64,000 bases of DNA from Pyrenochaeta sp. MPI-SDFR-AT-0127 (taxonomy: Eukaryota; Ascomycota; Dothideomycetes; Pleosporales; Cucurbitariaceae), in NCBI GenBank assembly GCA_020747015.1, contig JAGTJM010000048.1:124001-188000 (forward strand), read 5' to 3'. The translations under genes and the position numbers were made by a program. Shown here piece by piece: positions 21,933 through 32,795 of the stretch (the stretch's first letter is position 1; each line of letters opens with the position of its first letter). The notes beneath the pieces are model-generated. The model did no database searches. It had not been told where the DNA came from and was given only the letters and a program-made list of their open reading frames with translations.

Positions 21933-23946
21933 ATGGCTCAGAAAGGAGATCATCTGTTGCAGCGTCCGCTATATGGTAAGAACAATAGTCACGCAAAAGA
22001 TGGGCGATTAGCTAATCTCTATAGTGTTTGACCTGCCGGAAGAGCTCCTGGCATCACTCGCGCCTAAAGAGCAGACAGGACGTCCTGCTGAGGATACATC
22101 CCCTTCGATACAGGCTCCGGAGACCCGGTCACTAGAGAAAGCCGAGGCGGATGATAATGGGCCTACCAAGGCTACTTCGTGTAGTCTGTGCGGCCTGAGC
22201 TTTGCCTCTGTTGCTGAACAACGCAGCCATGTCCGATCAAATCTCCATGGATACAATCTTAAGCAGAAAATAAAGGGCGCAAAACCTGTAGATGAGGCAG
22301 ACTTTGAGAAGCTGATAGGCGATTTGGACGAGAGTATATCCGGTTCGGAGTCTTCTGAGTCTGAGGACGACGACGAGGACGAAGACGGAGGCAAGTCCAA
22401 GGACTCTACACTTAGCGCACTCTTGAAGAAGCAGGCCAAGATTTCAAATCCAGAGTTTGATGAATTTGCATCACGCAAGAAACAGCATGGGCCTGGCAAG
22501 CCTCCACTGCTCTGGTTTACCTCGCCTGCAATACCGGATAACATGTCACTGGGAGTGTACCGTGCGATCTTCTCCAACGAAGAGCAAGAAGATGAGTTAC
22601 ATATTTTGGAGACAATAAAGAAGAAGCAATTATCTCCGAAACAGCCTCCCAAAATCAAGGCGAAGGACGGTGGTGTGCCTCTACCTAGCACGGATATCGG
22701 GCCTCACTACTTCCTCTGCATGATTGGTGGCGGCCATTTTGCAGCAATGATTGTAGCGCTGGCACCAAAGACTGGGAAGAGGCACACTGGAGTAGACGAA
22801 CGATCAGCAACTGTTATTGCTCACAAGACTTTCCATAGATACACGACACGACGGAAACAGGGTGGATCGCAGTCGGCAAACGACAATGCGAAGGGAGCTG
22901 CACACTCTGCTGGTTCGTCGATACGTCGGTACAACGAGGCCGCTCTTACGAATGAAGTACGGGAGCTGCTTTTGAGTTGGAAGAGTATGATCGATACTGC
23001 AGAGCTCATCTTTGTTCGAGCGACTGGTAGCACTAACAGGAGAACATTATTTGGCCCATATGAAGGACAAGTCCTCCGCAACAATGACCCCCGTAATCGA
23101 GGCTTCCCATTCAGCACACGGCGAGCAACACAGAAAGAGCTTATGCGCGCTTTTGTAGAGCTTACTCGTGTGAAACAAAGTACTGTTGACGAAGCAGCGC
23201 TGGCTGCTTTGAATGCACCTCAGACAGAGAGTGCAATATCACCAGCCCCAGCAAAACCCAAACCGCCAAAGCCCACAAAGGAAGAAGAAGCCGCAACTCT
23301 CCACACATCCCAAATTATACCCCTTATCAAACGGTCAAAGGTTCCAGCACTCCTCTCCTACTTGAAGACGAACGACATTCCCTCTATATTCACCTTCCTG
23401 CCCGAAAACCACCACACGCCTACGCCTCTCCACCTCGCAGCATCTCTAAACTCTGCGCCGATTATCCTCGCCCTCCTCACCAAAGCAAGTGCCGATCCAA
23501 CCTTGATGAACGACGACGCTCGCACACCCTTCACCCTGGCCGGCGACCGCGCAACACGCGACGCCTTCCGCGTCGCCCGCTCTGAACTCGGCGAATCAGC
23601 ATGGGACTGGGAAAAAGCAGGCGTCCCCGCGGCACTCTCCAAGAGCGAAGCAGACAAGCGGGAAGCGCAGGACAAGTCTGAAAAGGCCGCTGAGACGAAG
23701 GCGGAAGCCGAGCGGAGGAAACTGGAGACTGAGCGCGTGAGGAAGGAGAGCGAGGCCGAGGAGGCAAGGAGGAGAGAACAGCGGATTGGCAAGGGTAAGG
23801 CGCTGGGTGCGCTGCCTGTCAAGACGGGTGCGGATCTGAGGGAGGAGGAGATGCGGGGGTTGACGCCGGAGGCGAGGGCGAGGATGGAGAGGGAGCGCCG
23901 GGCGAGGGCGGCTGAGGAGAGGTTTAAGAGAATGCAGGGGTCATAG
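21933..23946 (+). CDS. VMS1: Vms1/ANKZF1 peptidyl-tRNA hydrolase of ribosome quality control
   Basis: Exons 21933-21975 and 22025-23946, intron 49 bp; 654 residues. Exon 1 encodes MAQKGDHLLQRPLY and joins to VFDLPEELLASL. A C2H2-type finger has C67, C70, H83 and H89. The VLRF1 (eRF1-like) domain spans about 230-400 with GPHYFLCMIGGGHFAAMI and the essential GSQ motif, whose glutamine is Q297. Ankyrin-type repeats follow (HTPTPLHLAASLNSAPIILA), then a Lys/Glu/Arg-rich helix resembling a Cdc48/VCP-interacting segment. Vms1 cleaves nascent chains from tRNA on stalled 60S subunits and protects mitochondria from CAT-tailed proteins. All hallmark elements are intact. A 25-bp tandem repeat begins 20 bp after the stop. 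Confidence 0.95.
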
Positions 23947-23965
23947 CGATGTGTGTGATATGAAT

Positions 23966-24090
23966 GATGTAGAGAAATGTGCAAAGGTATGATGTAGAGA
24001 AATGTGCAAAGGTATGATGTAGAGAAATGTGCAAAGGTATGATGTAGAGAAATGTGCAAAGGTATGATGTAGAGAAATGTGCAAAGGTAT
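23966..24090. repeat. 25-bp tandem repeat, five copies
   Basis: Unit GATGTAGAGAAATGTGCAAA plus GGTAT, starting at 23966, 23991, 24016, 24041 and 24066 with no mismatch that I can see. It lies between the Vms1 stop (23946) and the convergent Ecm14 stop (24192), so it sits in the overlapping 3' untranslated zone of both. Because 25 is not a multiple of three, the minus strand stays open through it and gives a long spurious frame with a repeated peptide. Confidence 0.97.
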
Positions 24091-24191
24091 GAAAGTTTTT
24101 GACCGAAAGCATCGACAAACAAGATGCTTGAACGTGAATGTACTTGTATTAATTAGGTATCATCAATTAGTAAAACAAAAAAAAACCGTTG

Positions 24192-25967
24192 TTACAATTC
24201 GATACTCTCCTCCTCCTCGGTAGGTGGAGTGGTATCGTCAGTATCAGAAATCACTGAACTTTTATGATCCTTCCACGACTCCTCATTCACCACTACCCAT
24301 CCCTCATCTTCCTCGTCTCGCACAGCATCCCGCTCATCGTCCTTCAATTTCGCCAAGCTCTCACCGGCAGTCTCATGATCCGCAGCCATACCGACCTGGC
24401 CCAACATGAAGCGGCCAAAATAGAGAAGGGCGTCGAGCATCTCCTCGCCCGTGGGGATGATGTTCTCCTTTGGCAGTAGGAAGCCATAACTGCCCGTGTC
24501 GCGGAGTTTGATCTGGTAGCTGTATTTGACTTTGAGTTCGTGGTAGAAGTAGTCGAGGGCGGAGCCACCGCCGCTTTCGATTCTGGGAAATACAATCTTG
24601 TCCTTTTTGTTGTTTGAAGAAGAGAAGGCTACGTTGCCTTCGCATGCGGAAGTGACTTTGTAGGCGTGGCCTTTGCGGGATACGCGGATTGCTTTTGCTA
24701 GGCCCAGGGCGAGTTCCTCGAGGTCTTCGATTGAGGGGGGTTCTTCGTCGCAGCTGTATGAATATGGGTAGAGGATTTGCTGGCTGTACGAGTGCAAGTC
24801 CAGGAATCCGAGTATTTCGACGTTGTTGTTCTCTGTCTCGTTCTTCGCCCATTCGGCGAACCTCTGGGCCTCGACGCCGTCGAAAGGTGCGTCACCGGCG
24901 AATGATTCACTGCACGGGTTTGTGCGCGTGGTGTTGCCGTCCCACTTGTAGGGATAGCTGCGGTCAAGATCTATGCCGCGGCAGAAGCGGAGCGATGTGG
25001 GTTGCCTGTTCTTGCGCCATAGGCGGTCGGACTCCCAGGAGTAGATGTAGCCATCTGGATTCAGGGTAGGGACCAGGACGAAGTCAAAGTCTTCTAGAAG
25101 GCGAGTGATTTCACGGTCTTTTCCGTATGCGTTGATGAGACTCCAGGCTACGTAGTTGACTGTACTGGTGGAAATCCACTCGCGGGCATGCGAACCGCCT
25201 GTGATGACGACGGTCTTGCGGGCCTTGGACGGCTGATCGCCGTTTGTGGGATGGACGCCTATGCGCAGGGCTGGTATGTCGCGGCCTTCGAAGCTGGTTC
25301 CAATGTTGATCTTGCGGACGTGGGTGGTGAACATGGACGACATGAGGCGCATCCAGGGACTGATGACCGAGAGGGGCTGGTAGTCTTGGAAGAATGGATG
25401 GCCTTTGGCCTTTGGGGGAGACGTCTTCAGAAGTGGGGAGAAGCGGTCGCCGTCATGCGATTGGGTGCCCGATGGCGAGGGGTACGAGTTGAAGATGGCT
25501 TGCGCAAGGTCGAGGTCTTGCATGAGCGGCTCGTGGGACGTCTTGAGCGATTGGGGCAGGAGGCCCAGCAGGGATGGGACAACGTCCTTTGCAATTCTGA
25601 TGTCGGCCCAGTCTTCATTGAACTCCCAGATATCCAGGAAGAGCACGTCTGCCGCCTCTGCTAGAGCGGCTGCCTCCTTGACTGTGCGGATCTTGAATCT
25701 CAGCACCACATCGTCGCTGTACCGCGCCACCAGCTCGTCGGCTGGGTCGGTCTCGCTGTGTGTGCTCCAGCCGGGGGTGTCCAGTCTCTTCTGGTCCTCT
25801 GGCAGCTTCCATATTCTCTTGATGATGGCATCGGAGAGTCTCCGCCAGGGCCGCGGCGCATGGTGGTGGCTTGCGGGATGGGTGCCCGCAGCGTCGTGCG
25901 GGGCGGCAAGAGTCAGCGAGGGACTGAGCAGCAGCAAGCCCAGCGCAGTCAAGGTCGCCTGGCGCAT
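24192..25967 (-). CDS. ECM14: Ecm14-type inactive metallocarboxypeptidase (M14)
   Basis: Intronless, 591 residues. A signal peptide (1-22) is followed by a propeptide-like segment and an M14 fold at about 200-525. Zinc ligands are kept: H260 and E263 in GGSHAREWIS and H392 in LDLHSYSQQ; R315 in DRLWRKN is also kept. The catalytic Glu of carboxypeptidases (the E in FELRDTG of pancreatic CPA) is lysine here, K487 in YQIKLRDTGSYGF, and the substrate-binding Asn-Arg pair is D335-R336. This Glu-to-Lys change is the known mark of the fungal Ecm14 group, so it should bind zinc but not hydrolyse peptides. Yeast Ecm14 is linked to cell-wall biogenesis. An acidic C-terminal tail follows the domain. It is divergent from the Sec7 gene. 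Confidence 0.94.
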   Translation of the reverse strand: MRQATLTALGLLLLSPSLTLAAPHDAAGTHPASHHHAPRPWRRLSDAIIKRIWKLPEDQKRLDTPGWSTHSETDPADELVARYSDDVVLRFKIRTVKEAAALAEAADVLFLDIWEFNEDWADIRIAKDVVPSLLGLLPQSLKTSHEPLMQDLDLAQAIFNSYPSPSGTQSHDGDRFSPLLKTSPPKAKGHPFFQDYQPLSVISPWMRLMSSMFTTHVRKINIGTSFEGRDIPALRIGVHPTNGDQPSKARKTVVITGGSHAREWISTSTVNYVAWSLINAYGKDREITRLLEDFDFVLVPTLNPDGYIYSWESDRLWRKNRQPTSLRFCRGIDLDRSYPYKWDGNTTRTNPCSESFAGDAPFDGVEAQRFAEWAKNETENNNVEILGFLDLHSYSQQILYPYSYSCDEEPPSIEDLEELALGLAKAIRVSRKGHAYKVTSACEGNVAFSSSNNKKDKIVFPRIESGGGSALDYFYHELKVKYSYQIKLRDTGSYGFLLPKENIIPTGEEMLDALLYFGRFMLGQVGMAADHETAGESLAKLKDDERDAVRDEEDEGWVVVNEESWKDHKSSVISDTDDTTPPTEEEESIEL

Positions 25968-26597
25968 TGCGGCGGCATGGGGGAGATGGAGGGCGGGCGG
26001 GACTGGGGGACAGAGGACAGAGGACAGAGGACAGAGGACAGTTGGGCCAGCAGCTGCGCACGTGAGAGAAGGCGACGGGGCGGGTGGGCTCTCTTATGGT
26101 GATGCCTGGCACTGGCACTGGCACTGCAGGGCCAAGTGGGCGCAAGAGTGTGGCTGGTGAGGCGACAGGCACACCTAGCGTCGCGGGCCAGCTCTCCACC
26201 GAGCCATGCAGACAGAGTACCAATGCGCCCGGCCAGCGCGAAAGACAGCTGGGCTTGTGTCGAGCTGACATCCCTTTTCTGCTCGTGCTGCACTGCTGTG
26301 ACAAGAGATTGAGTGCCAATTTCTTCACCGCGTCTGCCCACTGCGTGCCTCTGCCGCCCCCCTCGCTCTCTCTCTCTCTCGCCGTCCACCCACCCCAGCC
26401 GGCCGCCCATCCTCGCCAGAGCATCGACCTCCCCAACTCATCCTAGCAGCACAATCCGTCCAGCCTTGGGATTCCAGCGGGCCTCACCCAGACTCGTCCT
26501 GCCCACGCCCACCGCGCCGCCCTGCCGCCGCCGTGCCATGTACCGCCGCTGTGGCTCGCTCTCCGCGTTGATGAGCTGCTAGAGGCCGCGAGCAGCA
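25968..26597. promoter_or_regulatory. GC-rich divergent promoter region with short repeats
   Basis: 630 bp between the Ecm14 start (minus) and the Sec7-GEF start (plus). It contains a GACAGAG heptamer repeated about 4.5 times (26009-26041), a GGCACT-type run near 26104-26125 and a CT microsatellite (about 26368-26384) within pyrimidine-rich DNA, probably the 5' leader of the Sec7 gene. The GC richness keeps long antisense frames open, which I do not call. Confidence 0.6.
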
Positions 26598-29500
26598 ATG
26601 CCTCTGAGGGCCCTCCGACCCAACCGCAGCGAACGAGACCTCAAGCGCCGCAGCACGCTCGACCCCGGCGGCTTCTGGAAGCGCGGCGGCGACCGAGACA
26701 GGTCCAGCGAGAACCTGCCCGCCAGCCGCATCGCCGTCTCTGAGGATGGCGGCCGCCCTCCCACCATCGACGTTGCCCGGCCCTCGACCAGCAATGACGC
26801 CCCCCCGCCCTCTCCCCCCATCCAAGAGCCCACCCCCAACACGCGCCGCTTTAGCCTGATGCGCTTTCGACATGCCTCCGACTCGCAGCTGTCCGTCAAG
26901 GCCAAAGAGCACGCTGCCCGTGACGAAGCCCCGCCTGTCCCTGCCGTGCCCGCCAATCCTCAGCGTATGTGTGAAGCTCCTCCCCTCCCCCCAACAGAGT
27001 AGTCGTGTGCGGTGCTGACGTAGGACGCCCCTCTGCAGCCCCTGCCATCATCACCACGGCGCCCACGGTCATGGACCAGGAGCCGGACCAGGAGCAATCG
27101 GCGCCCAAGAAGCGCGGCCGACTGCAGCAATTCACCCTGCGGCGGCGCTCGTTCGACCCCTCGACCGTCGACCGCCCAAGCAGCCTGCGCAAGTCGATGG
27201 AGAAGAAGCGGAAGCCGCTGGGCTTCAAGAAGAGCCATGGGAACCTGCTCGACGACCACGAGCGGCTGTCGATTGGCCAGCGGCCAGACCGGATGGGCGA
27301 ATCGCGCGAATCCGGGGAAAGCACCTCTGCCTTGGCTCCTCCTGCTCCCAGAGCATCCGAGTCCTCTCGATCAGACGGAAGCTCCGGTGGACATGTCTCG
27401 TTTGAACACCTCCCACGCCCCCAACACCCCCCTCGACAGGGCTCGGGACGATTCACCTTTGGCCGCCGGAAGCAGCGCGGATCCCTGTTTCCCCTTCCCA
27501 TGAAAATTGAGCCGCCGCAGTTTCCCGACACTGCGCCTGCCACCCCCCGTGTCTCTACAGGCGGCGTGAGCTCTGGCTCGCCACACCATTCGCCCACCGG
27601 CAGCCCTCCGTTGACTGCACGTCGAGTGAATCATGGAGAATCTGGGACGCAAACCCCGCCCATGCCCTCTGCTTCGCAAGTCGCTCTAGCTGCTACGGCC
27701 CTGAATCTTGCCTCTCCCGGATCAGGATCGCTCTTTCGAAACGACTCGACCAAGTCCATACCCAAATCGGTCCGTTCGGCTCGCTCCTCGCCCAACGCCG
27801 GCGGGCCCATTCGGCTTGGCTTACGGGGCCGCTCATCGACAATGGGATCTCTGGGCGCACGCTCTGACGATGCCACTTCACCAACACCGCCCAACGGCCC
27901 CAGTGGACGAAATTCAACCTCGACTGCTGGAAGGAGCAGCTTCAGCAATCTGTTTGGCCTGGGCGCAAGATTCCGTCAGAACTCTGAGCCGCATTCGCCC
28001 CGGTATGGCTCACCTGCTCACGGACTTTTAGGGAACTCTGGCTTGTCATCACATCAAAACTCATTCACCATTAGCCGAGAGGCACTCGCATTGCCAGAAA
28101 GAGAAGAAGGCGAAACACCCGGCCGCTATCTGGAGCGAATTGAGGCAAACAATGTTGATAAAAGTGTCATTGCCAGCTACCTCAGCAAGACCGACGATGC
28201 GTTCCTGCTCTCCGTATTACGAAGCTACATGCGAAAATTTGCCTTTTTCGGAGATCCCATCGACATGGCCATACGCAAACTGCTCATGCAGATTGAGCTC
28301 CCCAAAGAGACACAACAGATCGACAGAGTGCTGCAAGGATTCGCTGATCGCTATCACGAATGCAACCCTGGAATCTACATCAACACCGACAAGGCCTACT
28401 TCATCTCCTTTTCGATCATCATCCTACACACAGACTTCTTCAACAAGAATAACAAAAGAAAAATGCAGAGACCGGACTACATCAAGAACTCTTCATGCGA
28501 GGGCGTGTCTGATGATGTTCTAGGCTGCTTCTATGACAACATTGTCTACACCCCCTTCATCCACATCGAAGACGAAGTCGACTTGAAGAACATTACCTCC
28601 AAAAAGAGCAGGAGGACAGCTGTATTGAAGGGCCCTATGAACGATCCCGCACGGAAGGCCGCCAGGGAGCCTATTGATCCATACACGCTCATTTTTGAGG
28701 GCAAATTGGACGCTCTTCGCCCCACCATCCGGGACGTCATGAACCTGGACGATCCTTACAACTACATAGGCTCTGCGCCGACGCTAGATACTAAGAATAT
28801 CTACAAGCTGTTCTCGAGATATGGCGTCATTCAGATTGTGTCCTCGCGATCCAGGCCAGAGGCGTTCATGTCGGAAGCTGCACAAGAGAATCCATTCGGT
28901 ACCTCGGTCGGCATAGTGGAAATGCCAGTCACAAAGGTTGGAATCTTATGGAGGAAAGACACAAAAAGAAAGAAAGCTCGCTCTCCTTGGCAGGAATGGG
29001 GCGCAGTCCTTACGCGTTCAGGCCTGTCCCTTTTCCGAAACTCCAGCTGGACAAAGAATCTGATGAACCAACATGACCAGCATCTGAAGCGCGGCGAGAC
29101 TGGGCCCGTACTATTCCAGCCCCCGCTCGAAAACTTCAAGCAAGACTATATCATCCCAATGGACGGTGCGGTCGCCCTCGTCGACAACACATACAAGAAA
29201 CATAAGAATGCGTTTGTCATGTTTACCAAGTCTGGCGAAGAAACGTTCCTAGCTGACAGCGAAAAAGACCTCAACGAATGGCTGGGCGTGCTCAACTACA
29301 CTGCTGCATTCGAGACTCTTGGTGTGCGATCAAGAGGCATGGTTGGTGGCTTGTACGAAGGACAGCGGAACAGGGGCATGCGACGTCTGGAGTCATCACA
29401 GTCTAGCAAGTCGATACCCACAGCTACTGGTGAGGTGACAATTCAAAGTGGTCGAATCGACAACCAGTTCGCACAACAGATGATGACTGCAAGGAAGGAG

Positions 29501-30967
29501 CTTATGCAGATGCGGATCACCGAGTCTGAAGACAAACTTGCCCAAGCCATCAAAGAGCTCGAAGCGCGTCTGAGAGATGCGAGACATCTTCAAATTCTTG
29601 CACCCATACAACCGAAGACACGAGAGTTTGTCATTCACGCCGCCGGCCGTCTGTCTGCCAAGCTTAAATGGTCTCGCATCGAGATCTGGCGAATGAAATG
29701 TCATCGTGACATTTTAGCCCAAGAACTGGAAGATGAAAAACAAGGTGCAGTAGAGAAACAAGCCCGAATTGATCGAATAGCAGAATCCTCCTCGCCACAC
29801 CAGTCGCAACCCTCGCCACAACAATCACAACGAGCCTCCAAAATTAGTGGACTCGCACGGTTAACCTCAAAGACCAGTTCGCTTACCAGTGGCCAAAAAC
29901 CACCGCTTTCTCCAGGAGCTTCCTCGGCACGTCCAGGTACGAAGTCGTCGCGGGATACAGACTTTGGAGAGGACATGTTCAAAACGCCACCAGAGACTTC
30001 TCGCCAGTCCAGTCCCAGTGATCCTTCTGGTCAATTTCATATTCCTCCAATATCGTTTAGCCCTCATGCTTCAGATCGCCGCAGCTCGTTGGCAAGCTCT
30101 TCTGCACAGTCGCCTCTGCTTTTCCCAGTCGATAAACGACCGTCTGTATCTACCGCAGGAGGCCGTACTGCAGATTCAGACAGCGATACGGATGATGATT
30201 CGCGATACACGACACCACCTCCTATTGAAACGGACACTATGGAGCCGAAGACCCCCGAAATTCCCTCTGCAGATGGATTTCCGTTAAGCCCGGGTGCCGA
30301 TTCTGAGCAAGATCAGTCTGTTGCCAACTTTACCGGGTCGCCCGCATCGCGCACGAGGCATAGGCGAAGCTTACATCGCACGCTTCGGGAGTCACACGGC
30401 AGTTCATCTCATCGCCGTAGCCACAAAGGCAAAGATTCAGCATCGACAATCGTGAGCGACGATGCTCACGACAGCGAAGGGTTGACGCGTAGCAAAGGCA
30501 GCTTCACAGTCCACGGCAAGAAAGCCTCCGTCATTCAATTCGGTTCCGACTGGCACAACACCACGGCAGAGGAGCGGCTGAAGACGAAGAAGCAGCTTCA
30601 AGAGGCGCTGGAGGCGGCTTCGCCCGACGAACGAGACGGCATGAGTATCATGAGCAACAGCACTGCTGCAGCCATGAGCCCAGGTACTGATGGCACTGAG
30701 GAGTATACGCCACGGAGACTGTCTGCAGATGTTTTGAAGCAGCGTCATGTCTCATCGGCAACGATTACACCTGCAAACTTTCGCGAGACTTTGAAGGAGC
30801 AACATTCCGACTCTGACGAAGCATCTGATATGAGTGACATTGCCGAAGAGTCTCCGACTCATTTGCGGACATCAGTCGAGGAGGCTGCAAAAAAGGACCA
30901 AGGCCCTGCTCCTGACCCCTCCGCCGCAGCAACAACGGCCACGACCACCCAGCTTGTTCAGATGTAG
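26598..30967 (+). CDS. Sec7-domain guanine nucleotide exchange factor for Arf, with PH domain
   Basis: Exons 26598-26964 and 27024-30967 give 1436 residues; an alternative acceptor at 27037-27038 would shorten it by five codons without changing frame. The N-terminal 480 residues are basic, Ser/Pro-rich and probably disordered. The Sec7 domain (about 484-635) includes YLSKTDDAFLLSVLRSYM and the helix with the invariant catalytic Glu in LPKETQQIDRVLQGFADRY. A PH domain (about 760-890) starts at VGILWRKDTKRKK and ends with DLNEWLGVLNYTAAF. A coiled coil (about 930-1010) and a long Ser/Pro-rich tail follow. The layout matches the yeast Syt1/filamentous Sec7-PH exchange factors rather than the large Sec7 or Gea proteins. 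It would load GTP on Arf-type GTPases at Golgi or plasma membrane. Confidence 0.9.
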
Positions 30968-31788
30968 TCCACAATACCTTTTTTGCGTTTTGCATTCTTT
31001 CTGGATTTCAAAAAGTCGATTTACTGCATGCATAGCACCGCGCAAGCGCAAGAGCAGCTTTTCCTTTTTCTACATGCTCTCTCTCTTCTCAGCATATACG
31101 CACTTTGGAACATATATACAGCATGGCGTGGGTGGGTTTGGAATGCATGCCATAGACGGCTTGAAAGCACGTTGGTTTCTTTTGTCATAGGGACGGTGGC
31201 GCATTGTATGTAATAGATCGGGATTCCAAGGCGGCGTTTCTGTATAATACAGCTTGTCTGAAAACAGAACGAAGTTGGGGTTTGGGATGTCCGGGATGAT
31301 AGATTCCAGGTCGATGAGTCGGTATGTTGGATGATCCAATGCAGCAGTAAAGAAAAGGCACGCACCGCTGAATATGGGGTGGTGGTGACATGAGACTATT
31401 TTCCTTTCTATCACCTGGTTAATCAAAATTTGTCTCGAAGAGCGCTGTCCATCACTCCAACAAACGTTATGCATAGTGGCGTTTTTGATAGCTTGGAGTA
31501 TCCAGAACCCCTGACCCTGGGACGCGCTAGCACCCCGCATTCGAACTTACCACAGAAGAAGCTGCCGAGGTAGCTTTCCACTACTCCACAATTGTAATGC
31601 CGACAGGGAGAGTCAGGAATCCAGCCATGATCTTCTACTACCACACTTCTAATCACTTACACTCACCTCCCTGAAGCTCATATACAGCTAGACAATCTTC
31701 CTGGCAACACATTGAAACACCAATTGCGGCTTCAATCCTTCATCCCGTCTTGGAATTGCACCACAAACACATAGCATCGATATCCACA
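30968..31788. other. 0.8-kb intergenic region
   Basis: Contains the 3' end of the Sec7 gene and the promoter of the dehydrogenase gene. A minus-strand ATG-initiated frame of 156 codons (31070-31540) with nearby splice-like sites is noted among the findings but is not called as a gene. Confidence 0.45.
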
Positions 31789-32795
31789 ATGACGCACGCC
31801 GCCTCCAAAGATGACCTGCGGGTCAGTACGCTCTTCAACTTCTCCTCTCACGTTGCCCTCGTGACAGGCGGCGCCACAGGCCTCGGCGAAATGGCCGCGC
31901 AAGCCTTTGTGCAAAACGGAGCACGCGTCTTCATCGCATCGCGCAAAGAAAAAGAGCTAAAGCTGACGACGGACCGGCTCAACGCCCTCGGCCCAGGGAC
32001 CTGCGAGTACATCATTGCCGACCTCAAGAACAAGGCTGGATGTGTCGCGCTCTGCGCCGAAGTCGCCAAGCGCACCGATCGCCTCACCGTCCTCGTGAAC
32101 AATACGGGCGCCAGCTGGGGCGACGATTATTATGATTACCCAGAGCATGCGTGGGATAAGCTGTATGATTTGAACGTTAAGAATATTTTCTACATGACGG
32201 TGGGCATGGAGCCGTTGTTGAGGAAGGGTGCGACAAAACATAATCCGGGCCGCGTTATTAACATTGCGAGTATGGCGGGTATTCAGACAACGGATGTTAC
32301 TACGGGTGAGGGCGGAGGGTTAAGTAAACCGGGCCATGGAACGTTTAGTTGTGAGTTACATTTTTCACCACTTTTTTTTTCCTCTCCATCTTGTCATGGC
32401 CCCCTTCCTCATGAAGACCTTGACACACAACACTACCAAAAAAGGGGGGTTCAAAGTACTAACTCTCCCTTCCAGACGGTCCCGCAAAAGCAGCATGCAT
32501 CCACCTCACCAAAATGCAAGCCAGCAAGCTGGCGCCCAAAAACATCATGGTCAACGTAATCTGCCCGGGCGTCTTCCCCTCGCGCATGACAAACTTTGGC
32601 CTCGAAAAGTACGCAGATGCCCTTGTGTCGGGGCAGCCCACGGGCCGCGTCGGCAAGCCCAGCGACTTTGGCGGCTTGGTCTTGTTCCTGAGCAGTGCGG
32701 GGAGCGCGCATATGACGGGGAATGCGGTGGAGATTGATGGCGGGGCGACGTTGACCGGGTGGAGGGGGAAGGTTGGGGGGAATAGTAAGTTGTAA
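31789..32795 (+). CDS. Short-chain dehydrogenase/reductase (RhlG/FabG-like)
   Basis: Exons 31789-32350 and 32476-32795 with a 125-bp intron; 293 residues. The classical SDR fold is complete: cofactor loop TGGATGLG (26-33), NNTG (104-107, usually NNAG), catalytic S161 in NIASMAG and the Y188-GPA-K192 motif, which the intron splits within the Tyr codon. The C-terminal part with VNVICPGVFPSRMT and GNAVEIDGGATLTGW is typical of 3-oxoacyl-carrier-protein reductase-like SDRs; the spacing resembles the rhamnolipid-type RhlG group common in fungi. An Arg/Lys after strand 2 (ASRKEKEL) suggests NADP(H) preference. The substrate is unknown. No targeting signal is seen. Confidence 0.92.

Noticed and set aside
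23358..24122. Minus-strand frame of 254 codons with repeated FAHFSTSYLCTFL-like units
   Set aside because: It is antisense to Vms1 and is kept open by the 25-bp tandem repeat, whose length shifts the frame through all three phases; not a protein.
25615..26436. 273-codon minus-strand frame across the Ecm14 start and promoter
   Set aside because: GC-rich DNA keeps alternative frames open; it overlaps the well-supported Ecm14 frame and shows only Arg/Pro/Ala-rich sequence.
26896..27597. 233-codon minus-strand frame antisense to the Sec7 gene
   Set aside because: Antisense shadow in a GC-rich coding exon; no motif.
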